Assembly: GCF_020400725.1 (NCBI RefSeq)
Contig: NZ_JAINVG010000004.1
Span: 62,001-126,000, forward strand
DNA length: 64,000 bases
Direction of reading: 5' to 3'
Source of the DNA: Streptomyces sp. NK15101
Lineage (GTDB): Bacteria > Actinomycetota > Actinomycetes > Streptomycetales > Streptomycetaceae
A model generated the notes under the pieces. It saw only the letters and a program-made list of their open reading frames with translations. It ran no database searches and was not told the DNA's origin. Positions 57,231-64,000 of the stretch are shown here, in pieces (the stretch's first letter is position 1; every line of letters begins with the position of its first letter). Position numbers and translations under genes: made by a program.

Positions 57231-57469
57231 GTGCCATGGCAAAGAAGGCCAAGAACTTCAAGAAGTCGAAGACGGGCATCTACGTCTCGCTGGCGACGAC
57301 CGCGTTCGGCGCGGTCAGCGTCGCGAAGCAGGCCAAGCTGGCCCGCAACGACCACGACATGCTGCGGCTGATCGACTCCGCCGTGTCCGCCGCCGCCATC
57401 GTTACCGGCCTGGCGATCCTCTACCGGGAGCTGAAGCGCCTGGGCGACGACGACGTCCTGCTGGGCTGA
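57227..57469 (+). CDS. Small membrane protein between gatA and gatB (unknown function)
   Basis: The 80-residue protein has a basic N terminus ([13 protein letters not shown]), a hydrophobic stretch around [15 protein letters not shown] and a second helix around [21 protein letters not shown], then an acidic end. It belongs to no family I recognise. GTG at 57227 overlaps gatA's stop and has GGAGG ten bases upstream; an ATG at 57236 is also in frame. Being coupled between gatA and gatB suggests it is translated in step with the amidotransferase. Orthologues in the same place in other Streptomyces are expected but were not checked. Confidence 0.8.
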   Translation: MSAMAKKAKNFKKSKTGIYVSLATTAFGAVSVAKQAKLARNDHDMLRLIDSAVSAAAIVTGLAILYRELKRLGDDDVLLG

Positions 57470-57485
57470 GAGGGAAAGTCTCACC

Positions 57486-58997
57486 GTGACCGTCACTGAA
57501 CTGCTGTCGTACGAAGCGGCGCTCGCCGAGTACGACCCCGTCATGGGCCTCGAGGTCCATGTCGAGCTCGGCACCAAGACGAAGATGTTCTGCGGCTGCT
57601 CGACCGAGCTGGGCGCGGAGCCCAACTCGCAGACCTGCCCGACCTGCCTCGGCCTGCCCGGCTCCCTGCCGGTGGTCAACGCGATCGGCGTCGAGTCCGC
57701 GATCAAGATCGGTCTCGCGCTGAACTGCGAGATCGCCGAGTGGTGCCGCTTCGCCCGGAAGAACTACTTCTATCCGGACATGCCGAAGAACTTCCAGACC
57801 TCCCAGTACGACGAGCCGATCGCCTTCAACGGCTACCTGGACGTCCAGCTGGAGGACGGCGAGGTCTTCCGCGTGGAGATCGAGCGCGCCCACATGGAGG
57901 AGGACACCGGCAAGTCCACCCACATCGGTGGCGCGACCGGCCGCATCCACGGCGCCTCCCACTCGCTGCTCGACTACAACCGGGCCGGCATCCCGCTCAT
58001 CGAGATCGTCACCAAGCCGATCGAGGGCGCGGGCGACCGGGCCCCCGAGGTCGCCAAGGCGTACGTCGCCGAGCTGCGCGAGCTGATCCGCGCCCTGGGC
58101 GTCTCCGAGGCGCGCATGGACAAGGGCCAGATGCGCTGCGACGTGAACCTCTCGCTGCGCCGGAACGGCACCAAGGCCTTCGGCACCCGCTCGGAGACGA
58201 AGAACGTCAACTCGCTCCGTTCGGTGGAGCGGGCGGCGCGCTTCGAGATCCAGCGGCACGCGGCCGTCCTCGCCTCCGGCGGGACGATCGTGCAGGAGAC
58301 CCGTCACTTCCACGAGGACGACGGCACCACCACCTCCGGCCGCATCAAGGACAACGCCGAGGACTACCGGTACTTCCCGGAGCCCGACCTCGTCCCCGTC
58401 GCCCCGTCCCGCGAGTGGGTCGAGGAGCTGCGCGCCGGTCTGCCCGAGCTGCCGCGCGTGCGCCGCAACCGGCTCCGCGAGGAGTGGGGCGTCTCCGAGG
58501 TGGAGATGCAGGCCATCCTCAACGCCGGCGCGGTCGACGCGATCGTCGCCACGACCGAGGCGGGCGCGGACGCGGCCTCGGCCCGCAAGTGGTGGATGGG
58601 CGAGCTGGCCCGCAACGCCAACGAGAAGGGCGTCTCCCTGGAGGAGCTGCCCATCACGCCGGCGGACGTGGCCCGGGTCTCCGCCCTGGTCGCCTCCGGC
58701 GACCTCAACGACAAGCTGGCCCGCCAGGTCATCGAGGGCGTCCTCGCCGGCGAGGGCACCCCGGACGAGGTCGTCGAGAAGCGCGGTCTGAAGGTCGTCT
58801 CCGACGACAGCGCGCTCGGCGCGGCGGTCGACGAGGCCATCGCGGGCAACGCGGCCATCGCCGACAAGATCCGCGGCGGCAAGGTCGCCGCGGTCGGCGC
58901 CCTGGTCGGCGCGGTCATGAAGGCCACCCGTGGCCAGGCGGACGCGGCGAAGGTCAAGGACCTGATCCTGGAGAAGCTGGGCGTCAGCGAGGGCTGA
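57486..58997 (+). CDS. gatB: Asp-tRNA(Asn)/Glu-tRNA(Gln) amidotransferase subunit B
   Basis: The 503-residue subunit has the cradle-domain marks [39 protein letters not shown] and [18 protein letters not shown], the catalytic motif [32 protein letters not shown] [15 protein letters not shown], and the C-terminal YqeY-like tail. It binds and phosphorylates misacylated tRNA. GTG at 57486 has GAGAGGGA upstream. A strong terminator follows. Confidence 0.97.
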   Translation: MTVTELLSYEAALAEYDPVMGLEVHVELGTKTKMFCGCSTELGAEPNSQTCPTCLGLPGSLPVVNAIGVESAIKIGLALNCEIAEWCRFARKNYFYPDMPKNFQTSQYDEPIAFNGYLDVQLEDGEVFRVEIERAHMEEDTGKSTHIGGATGRIHGASHSLLDYNRAGIPLIEIVTKPIEGAGDRAPEVAKAYVAELRELIRALGVSEARMDKGQMRCDVNLSLRRNGTKAFGTRSETKNVNSLRSVERAARFEIQRHAAVLASGGTIVQETRHFHEDDGTTTSGRIKDNAEDYRYFPEPDLVPVAPSREWVEELRAGLPELPRVRRNRLREEWGVSEVEMQAILNAGAVDAIVATTEAGADAASARKWWMGELARNANEKGVSLEELPITPADVARVSALVASGDLNDKLARQVIEGVLAGEGTPDEVVEKRGLKVVSDDSALGAAVDEAIAGNAAIADKIRGGKVAAVGALVGAVMKATRGQADAAKVKDLILEKLGVSEG

Positions 58998-59034
58998 TCC
59001 CGGTCTCGTACGGAGTGCTCGTACGGCTCAAGGG

Positions 59035-59070
59035 GGCGGCCCCGCACCGGAGTTCCGGTGCGGGGCCGCC
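59035..59070 (+). terminator. Intrinsic terminator of the gat operon
   Basis: GGCGGCCCCGCACCGG (59035-59050) pairs perfectly with 59055-59070 around AGTT and is followed by TTTC. It also lies past the end of the convergent gene at 59094, so it may serve both. Confidence 0.92.
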
Positions 59071-59093
59071 TTTCGTGCAGGTGTTCGTGCGGA

Positions 59094-59549
59094 TCAGAAG
59101 CAGGAGACCGAGGTCGTCGGCCGCAGCAGCAGGGAGCTGGCCTCGTCGCGCTGGCCGACGCCGTTGCCGTCCACGAAGTCGTCCGACAGTCGGTCGTGGG
59201 TCACGTAGCTGCCCGGGTTCACGCAGAAGTCGAGGTTCTGGTAGCCGGGGTCGTAGTAGTAGTGGCTCTCGTAGCCGCCGGTGCTGGAGTTGCTGGCCGA
59301 CCACGAGTTGTCGTTCACGAGGTGTCCGCTGGTGAAGGCGTCGTCCCTGAAGTCGTTGTCGCTGTTGAAGTAGTTGTGCACCGAGGAACCGATGCTGCCC
59401 TCGAAGAGGCAGTGGTAGCCCGAGGGGCAGCTGGGGCCGGCCGACGCGGTGGACGCGGTCGCGATGCCGCCGCCCACCAGGAGTGCGGTCGCGCCGGCCA
59501 CGGCGGCGAACTTCCGGCGGAGTCCGGACTTCATCTGAAGCGTGGACAT
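59094..59549 (-). CDS. Secreted peptidase-inhibitor I36-like protein
   Basis: The 151-residue product has a Sec signal peptide (KSGLRRKFAAVAGATALLVGGGIATASTASA) and a mature beta-rich domain with four cysteines (CPSGYHC at the start, DFCVNPG, SVSCF at the end), the pattern of peptidase inhibitor family I36. The mature part is poor in charged helices and rich in Tyr, Asn and Ser. ATG at 59549 is used; a later ATG at 59534 is possible. It follows the lipoprotein gene on the same strand by 77 bases. Inhibitor activity is only inferred from the family name. Confidence 0.85.
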   Translation of the reverse strand: MSTLQMKSGLRRKFAAVAGATALLVGGGIATASTASAGPSCPSGYHCLFEGSIGSSVHNYFNSDNDFRDDAFTSGHLVNDNSWSASNSSTGGYESHYYYDPGYQNLDFCVNPGSYVTHDRLSDDFVDGNGVGQRDEASSLLLRPTTSVSCF

Positions 59550-59626
59550 GTGAATCTCGCTTTCGTGTGGGAACATCCGCTCCTGGGCACAGGAGCGGAA
59601 GACTGTGGTGGTGGCCGGAGGCGGGA

Positions 59627-60580
59627 TCAGCCGCCCAGCACCTCGTCGGCCGCCTTCTCCTGGCGGGCGGAGAGCTTCTTCCAGTCCCGGCCGATGTCGG
59701 GGTGCTCGTCCAGCCGGCGCTGCTGGGCGGCGGCGAGCCGCTCGTACGCGGTGGTCAGGTATCCCGTCTCCGCCTTGCAGCGCAGGTCCGCCGCGGCGAC
59801 TGGGCCGTTCCGCCGTTCCGCCTCCGACCGCAGCGACCGCTGCACCCGTACGGGATCCTCGGTCTTGACCTTGGCCCGCTCCATGCACTCCCGCCAGCGC
59901 GCGGTCGCCGCACGGAACGAGGCGTCCTTCTCCACGTCCGCGCGGGCGTCCTCCTGCGCCTCGAAGAGCAGGATCCGCACTTGGAGCCAGCGCATCCGGC
60001 CGTCGCCCAGCAGGCGCGTCTCCGCCTCGGCGAGGCAGCCCTCGCCCGGCCGGGAGACGCTCAACCGCGCGCCCCTGGCGGTGACCCGCTTGGCCTCGTC
60101 ACCGAAGAGCGCCCGCGCATACGCGTCGGTGCTCTCCGGGCTGCCGGGCTTGGGCGGCGCCTCGGGGGAGGGCGTGGGGGCGGCCGTGCGGGGCGGAGCC
60201 GTGGACTCGAGGCCGAAGGGCTGCGGGCGCTCGTCGGCGCCCGCGGTCTTGGGCGGCGGAACCGGGGCGTATCGGTAGCCTCGTTCGGCCATGCAGGCGA
60301 TGGCGATCTTCTGCTGCGCCTCGGCGGCACGCGAGTGCGAGGCGAAGAGCAGGCCGGTGACGGGCGGCAGCCGGTGCAGCGCGGTCAGCTCGGCGGGGTC
60401 CATGACCGTCGTCGGCTTCGCTGCCGTGGCGGGCGCCGACGTCTCGCCCGTACCGGTACCGGAACACCCGGCGGCTGCGGCGACGACCAATCCGACGGCC
60501 AGTGCGCGTACGAGCCCCTGTGGCGCGGCACGCCTGCCGGAACCGCTTTTCGACAGGGTCTCGGGCATTTTACGATCCAC
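59627..60580 (-). CDS. Lipoprotein of unknown function
   Basis: The 317-residue protein has a basic N terminus and a lipobox (LAVGLVVAAAAGC), a Thr/Ala linker, then an all-helical domain rich in Ala, Glu and Arg with conserved-looking cysteines (IACMAERGYRY, EGCLAEAE, RECMERA, LRCKAETGY). A Pro-rich insert (PSPEAPPKPGSPES) sits near residue 145. Streptomyces have many such secreted helical lipoproteins; no function is known. It is divergent from the DUF5937 regulator and upstream of the I36-like gene, so the pair may be controlled together. Start GTG 60580 or ATG 60568. Confidence 0.8.
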   Translation of the reverse strand: MDRKMPETLSKSGSGRRAAPQGLVRALAVGLVVAAAAGCSGTGTGETSAPATAAKPTTVMDPAELTALHRLPPVTGLLFASHSRAAEAQQKIAIACMAERGYRYAPVPPPKTAGADERPQPFGLESTAPPRTAAPTPSPEAPPKPGSPESTDAYARALFGDEAKRVTARGARLSVSRPGEGCLAEAETRLLGDGRMRWLQVRILLFEAQEDARADVEKDASFRAATARWRECMERAKVKTEDPVRVQRSLRSEAERRNGPVAAADLRCKAETGYLTTAYERLAAAQQRRLDEHPDIGRDWKKLSARQEKAADEVLGG

Positions 60581-60695
60581 CGTCCCGTTGATGAGGTGTG
60601 CTGGTCAGCACCGGACGGTCTGAGTCTGCGGGTGCGGGGGAGCGCTGTGAACTTGTGTGCGCTGGAGCGCAATTGTCCTGGTGGGAGGGGTTGAG

Positions 60696-61691
60696 GTGCT
60701 GCGCATTCACTTCACGGGGGAAGATCTCGCACGGGTCCGGATCGCGGCCGATCCGGACCCGCTGTGGGAGATGCTGCACAGCCTGAAGCTGCTGCGCGGA
60801 AGGGACGCGGGTGTGCTCTTCGGCCCATGGGTGAGGGAGTCGCTGCCCCGAGTGCCCCAGAGCGCAAGGCTGTTGACGGCGCTCGTGGAGCCCGCCGCGT
60901 ACTCGGTGGACTTTCTGACGCCCACGGTCGGTGGAGGTCTCGCGGCCCAGGTGGAGGCGTTGCGGTCCACGCCCAGGCAGCGATTCGCGCAGGATCTGAG
61001 GAAGTTCGCTCGGCAGAACCCGGCACGGCGGCTTCCGGCCTGGTCCCGGGAGCTGGCGGAGGGGGAGTCCGCGATGGTCGGCCGGCTGGCCGACGCGGCG
61101 TACGCGTACGCCGACGCGGTGCTCGGTCCGTTCTGGGAGCGCATGCGCGCCCAGGTGAGCCGTGACCGGGCGCGCCGCTCGGTCACGCTCGTCGAAGGAG
61201 GCTGGGACGCGGTCCTCAGCACGCTGCATCCGTCGGTGCGCTGGGAGTACCCGGTACTCCGGGTGGAGTGCCGGGCCGACTTCGACATCCACCTCGGCGG
61301 ACGTGGTCTGGTGCTTCAACCGTCACACTTCGGTCGCTGCAGACCGACGTCGCTCGCCGACCCGGCGCTGCCCCCGGTGCTCGTCTACCCGATCGAGCAC
61401 GACGTCCGCTGGGCGACCCCGGGCGTGCGTCCGGCGGACGGACGGGCGCTCGCGGCCCTGATCGGTCCGACCAGGGCCACCCTGCTGTCCGCGCTGGCCG
61501 ACGGCGTGGCCAACACGGGTGAGCTGGCCCGCCTCGCCGGCACCACCGCCCCCAACGCCAGCCGGCACATCACGGCCCTGCGTGAGGCGGCACTGGTCTC
61601 CAGTCAGCGCCACCGCAACGCCACTCTCCACACGGTCACAGAACTGGGCCTCGCCCTTCTGGAGGGCGGAAACCCGCGCGTCCCCGTCTAG
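60696..61691 (+). CDS. ArsR-type winged-helix regulator with DUF5937 domain
   Basis: The 331-residue protein has the DUF5937 start (LRIHFTGEDLARVRIAADPDPLWEMLHSL) and a C-terminal winged helix: LSALADGVANTGELARLAGTTAPNASRHITALREAALV, with the wing HRNATLHTVTELG. These act as transcriptional regulators, presumably repressors. GTG at 60696 is chosen because GGGAGGGG lies at 60683-60690 with ideal spacing; the frame opens earlier at 60657. It is divergent from the lipoprotein gene across 115 bases, so it may regulate the lipoprotein/I36 pair and itself. Confidence 0.9.
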   Translation: MLRIHFTGEDLARVRIAADPDPLWEMLHSLKLLRGRDAGVLFGPWVRESLPRVPQSARLLTALVEPAAYSVDFLTPTVGGGLAAQVEALRSTPRQRFAQDLRKFARQNPARRLPAWSRELAEGESAMVGRLADAAYAYADAVLGPFWERMRAQVSRDRARRSVTLVEGGWDAVLSTLHPSVRWEYPVLRVECRADFDIHLGGRGLVLQPSHFGRCRPTSLADPALPPVLVYPIEHDVRWATPGVRPADGRALAALIGPTRATLLSALADGVANTGELARLAGTTAPNASRHITALREAALVSSQRHRNATLHTVTELGLALLEGGNPRVPV

Positions 61692-61991
61692 GAGGCCGTC
61701 GTGCCGACGAAGCCGCCCCGGGCGGCGGGGGAGACGGTGAAGACGGGACCGGCCTCACCGGGCTCGGGGTCCCGGACGTGGACGGCGGCGGGGTGGGCGC
61801 CGACCTCGCCGACGAGCGCGCCGACCTCGCCGACGAGCGCGCCGACCCCGGCGGCGAGCGCGGCGACCCCGGCGGCGCCGAGGGCCCGGCGGAAGGCGCC
61901 GGCGGCGCGTCGTCGCCCGGGCGATGTCCTGCGGGGGGTGCGCCGAGGTGCCGATCCGGAGCGCCCGCTTGCCGACCTCGACCCGGATGAC
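61688..61991 (-). pseudogene. Probable frameshifted DUF6232-like small membrane protein gene
   Basis: On the minus strand one frame reads VIRVEVGKRALRIGTSAHPPQDIARA, like the start of DUF6232 proteins (valine-rich strand, then YPL-NIARV). After about 61905 protein-like sequence continues in another frame as AFRRALGAAGVAALAAGVGALV, a membrane helix, ending at TAG 61688. No start codon fits directly before VIRVEVG. Four degenerate 21-bp repeats (61801-61884) repeat the helix as seven-residue units. Either the gene is broken or there is a one-base sequencing error. Confidence 0.35.
61801..61884. repeat. Degenerate 21-bp tandem repeat (four units)
   Basis: Two identical 21-bp units beginning CGACCTCGCCGACGAGCG lie at 61801-61821 and 61822-61842, followed by two diverged units starting CGACCCCGGCGGCG to 61884. 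In the minus-strand frame they encode VGALVGE-type heptads. Confidence 0.8.
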
Positions 61992-62020
61992 CCTGCGTCC
62001 GGCCGTGCGACGCGAGCGAG

Positions 62021-62074
62021 GTCGCCAACCACGACCGCGTCGCCGACCACGACCGCGTCGCCGACCACGACCGC
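62021..62074. repeat. 18-bp tandem repeat (three units)
   Basis: GTCGCCGACCACGACCGC occurs at 62039-62056 and 62057-62074, with a one-base variant at 62021-62038. It lies in the upstream part of the decayed DUF6232-like region; no gene is supported between 61992 and 62379. Confidence 0.85.
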
Positions 62075-62379
62075 TCGGCACCGAAGGACGGCCGCCTCCA
62101 CCCGCTCTTCGCCGAGGGGCGGTGGAGGGCGGGGAAGAAGTCCGGGGGGCCCGGATCGCCCCGGCCGATCGGCACGACGAGAAGCGGATCCTCCCGAGCG
62201 GCCCCGGCCACCGCGTCACCCCGAGCGGGACCTGATGCCCGAGGGCCGCGGCGCACGGCCGGGGGAGAAGATCACCGGTCTGCGACGCATCCTGTGAGGA
62301 TCGCCACGAAAGGGGCAAACGATCACGTTTGGCTGCGACAGTGGGGGCGCGCGTACAGATCCAGTCAGGAGCACGTCCC

Positions 62380-64000
62380 TTGGCCGCAATCGCACGATGG
62401 TGCCTCCGGCACCGTCTCGTCGTCGTTCTCCTGTGGCTCCTCGCGCTCGGCGGCACCGCCGCCGGCGCGACGCTCGCCGGCAGCGCGTACTCCAACGACT
62501 ACGAGGTCCCCGGCACCGAGTCCGGCCGGGCCACCGCCCTCCTCGACCGGGGCTTCCACGGCCTCGGCGGCGACAGCGACACCATCGTCTGGCACAGCGA
62601 CCGGGGCAGCGTCCGCGCCGACGCCGTCGAGCAGCGCGTCGGCGGCATGCTCGACGAGGTCGCCGAACTGCCCGGCATCGCCGCCGTCACCTCCCCGTAC
62701 GGGGACGGGGGCGCACCCGGCCAGGTCAGCGAGGACGGTCACACCGCCTACGCCACCGTCACCTTCGACGCGCAGGCCGACGACATCCCCGAGGACCGGG
62801 CCCGGGCCCTCGTCGACACCGCCAGGGCCGCCGCGACCGACGACCTCCAGATCGAGCTCGGCGGCAGCGCCGTCGCCCTCACCGAGGCCCCCGGCGGACA
62901 CGTCGCCGAGGTCGTCGGCGTCGCCGTCGCGGCCGTCGTCCTCTTCCTCGCCTTCGGCTCGCTCGCCGCCTCCGCGCTCCCGATAGCGACCGCGCTCGTC
63001 AGCGTCGGCATCGCGTACTCCGGGATCGTGCTCCTCGGCCATCTGATGACCGTCGCCGACTTCGCCCCCATGCTCGGCATGCTCGTCGGCCTCGGCGTCG
63101 GCATCGACTACGCCCTCTTCATCGTCACCCGGCACCGCAGGGGCCTCAAACGCGGCCTCTCCGTCGCCGAGGCCGCCGAGACCGCCGTCGCCACCACCGG
63201 CCGCGCCGTCGTCTTCGCCGGCGCCACCGTCTGCATCGCCCTGCTCGGCATGCTCATCCTGCGGCTCGGCTTCCTCAACGGCGTCGCCATCGCCGCCTCG
63301 CTCACCGTGCTCCTCACGGTCGCCGCCTCCGTCACCCTGCTGCCCGCGCTGCTCTCGTTCATCGGCACGCGGGCGCTGTCCCGGCGCGAACGCCGGACGC
63401 TCGCCGAGCGCGGCCCGCAGCCCGAGCTGCCCACCGGCTTCGCCGCCCGCTGGTCCGCCTTCGTCGAGCGGCACCCCAAGGTCCTCGGCGCGGTCGCCGT
63501 CCTCGTCATGGGCGTCCTGGCGCTGCCGACCCTCTCGCTCCACCTCGGCACCTCCGACCAGGGCAACGGCCCGGCCACCGCCACCACCCGCAAGGCGTAC
63601 GACCTGCTCGCCGACGGCTTCGGGCCGGGCGTCAACGGGCCCCTCACCCTCGTCGCCGGCCTCGACGGCGCCGACGACCGGGTCGCCCTCGACCGGCTGC
63701 CGGCCGCGCTCACCGCCACCAAGGGCGTCGCGTCCGTCTCCCCGGTCACGTACAACAGCACGGGCGACACCGCCGTCCTCACCGTCGTGCCCGACTCCCC
63801 GCCGCAGTCCAAGGCGACCAGCGAGCTCGTCGACCGGCTCCGCGACGACGTCCTCCCGACCGCCGGGGCGGGCACCTCCCTCGACGTGCACGTGGGCGGC
63901 GTCACCGCCTCGTACGACGACTTCGCCGAGATCATCGTCGGCAAGCTGCCGCTCTTCGTCGGCGTCGTCATCGCGCTCGGCTGCCTGCTGCTCCTGCTCG
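62380..64000 (+). CDS. MMPL-family RND transporter (3' end cut by window)
   Basis: The open frame runs off the window with 540 codons visible. It begins AAIARWCLRHRLVVVLLWLLALG (first membrane helix), has a large outside loop (residues 35-175), then five helices including GVGIDYALFIVTRHRRGLKRG, the MMPL/RND signature with the proton-relay Asp-Tyr, another outside loop and the start of the next helix group. MMPL proteins export lipids or metabolites using the proton gradient. TTG at 62380 is chosen because AGGAG lies at 62367-62371, eight bases upstream, and the sequence begins exactly at the first helix. Confidence 0.92.
   Translation, partial: MAAIARWCLRHRLVVVLLWLLALGGTAAGATLAGSAYSNDYEVPGTESGRATALLDRGFHGLGGDSDTIVWHSDRGSVRADAVEQRVGGMLDEVAELPGIAAVTSPYGDGGAPGQVSEDGHTAYATVTFDAQADDIPEDRARALVDTARAAATDDLQIELGGSAVALTEAPGGHVAEVVGVAVAAVVLFLAFGSLAASALPIATALVSVGIAYSGIVLLGHLMTVADFAPMLGMLVGLGVGIDYALFIVTRHRRGLKRGLSVAEAAETAVATTGRAVVFAGATVCIALLGMLILRLGFLNGVAIAASLTVLLTVAASVTLLPALLSFIGTRALSRRERRTLAERGPQPELPTGFAARWSAFVERHPKVLGAVAVLVMGVLALPTLSLHLGTSDQGNGPATATTRKAYDLLADGFGPGVNGPLTLVAGLDGADDRVALDRLPAALTATKGVASVSPVTYNSTGDTAVLTVVPDSPPQSKATSELVDRLRDDVLPTAGAGTSLDVHVGGVTASYDDFAEIIVGKLPLFVGVVIALGCLLLLL

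Noticed and set aside
61801..62074. Possible CRISPR array
   Set aside because: Repeats are directly abutting 18- and 21-bp units with no spacers and no cas genes nearby.
61701..62297. 198-codon plus-strand frame
   Set aside because: Thr/Pro/Ala/Arg low complexity produced by the tandem repeats; no domain.

Overview
The window is a stretch of Streptomyces-type actinomycete chromosome. It shows very high GC, strong G/C bias at third codon positions, frequent GTG (and a few TTG) starts, ATGA/GTGA start-stop overlaps, and families typical of Streptomyces: SseB-like proteins, an RmdB-like GGDEF-EAL protein, L,D-transpeptidase lipoproteins, an I36 inhibitor-like protein and a DUF5937 regulator. 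The order from glgP rightward (protease, ABC exporter pair, glgX, L,D-transpeptidases, gcv/glyA, Opp/Dpp transporter, cysteine desulfurase, mnmA, ligA, rmdB, gatCAB) agrees with conserved core synteny as I recall it; this was not searched. No tRNA, rRNA, CRISPR array, insertion sequence or prophage was seen.

Layout. (1) 1-6601 is an accessory, probably metabolic cluster on the + strand: a 5'-truncated AraC-type regulator, an HpaB-type flavin monooxygenase, a DHA2-type MFS exporter, a PrnB-like heme protein of the IDO/TDO superfamily and a PhzS-like FAD monooxygenase. The first gap holds an 11-bp direct repeat spaced 21 bp apart. No halogenase and no Rieske N-oxygenase are present, so this is not a pyrrolnitrin cluster; it is the best candidate here for an undescribed pathway. 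(2) 6718-21000 is largely core: alpha-glucan phosphorylase, a two-component system whose kinase carries an extra C-terminal membrane-anchored domain, a secreted M4 protease, a TetR relic beside a long inverted repeat, an asymmetric heterodimeric ABC exporter, a TPR-like protein and GlgX.

(3) 21156-28540 holds two tandem L,D-transpeptidase lipoproteins, an enoyl-CoA hydratase with a candidate leaderless promoter, an anti-sigma-type ATPase, a deacetylase-like lipoprotein lacking the usual Asp-Asp pair coupled to a beta-propeller lipoprotein, a GNAT enzyme and a small EF-hand protein. (4) 28617-33290 (minus strand) is the glycine/serine unit: a tandem glycine riboswitch, gcvT, gcvH, glyA and, beyond a hairpin, sdaA. 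Together they would cleave glycine, interconvert glycine and serine, and deaminate serine to pyruvate.

(5) 33453-42542 has a P-loop protein, two SseB-family genes and an oligopeptide/dipeptide ABC importer in the order permease C, binding protein, permease B, ATPase D, ATPase F. (6) 42623-52901 carries a TRIC-type channel, a thioesterase, a repeat-rich intergenic island, cysteine desulfurase and MnmA (sulfur supply and tRNA 2-thiolation) separated by a Tat-exported amidase, a degenerate alpha/beta hydrolase, a LOG-family protein, an SDR, a short MetE-like protein and LigA. (7) 53219-58997 has the cyclic-di-GMP enzyme RmdB and gatC-gatA-orf-gatB for Gln-tRNA/Asn-tRNA amidation. (8) 59094-64000 has an I36-like secreted protein and a lipoprotein divergent from a DUF5937/ArsR regulator, a decayed DUF6232-like gene and the start of an MMPL transporter cut by the window edge.
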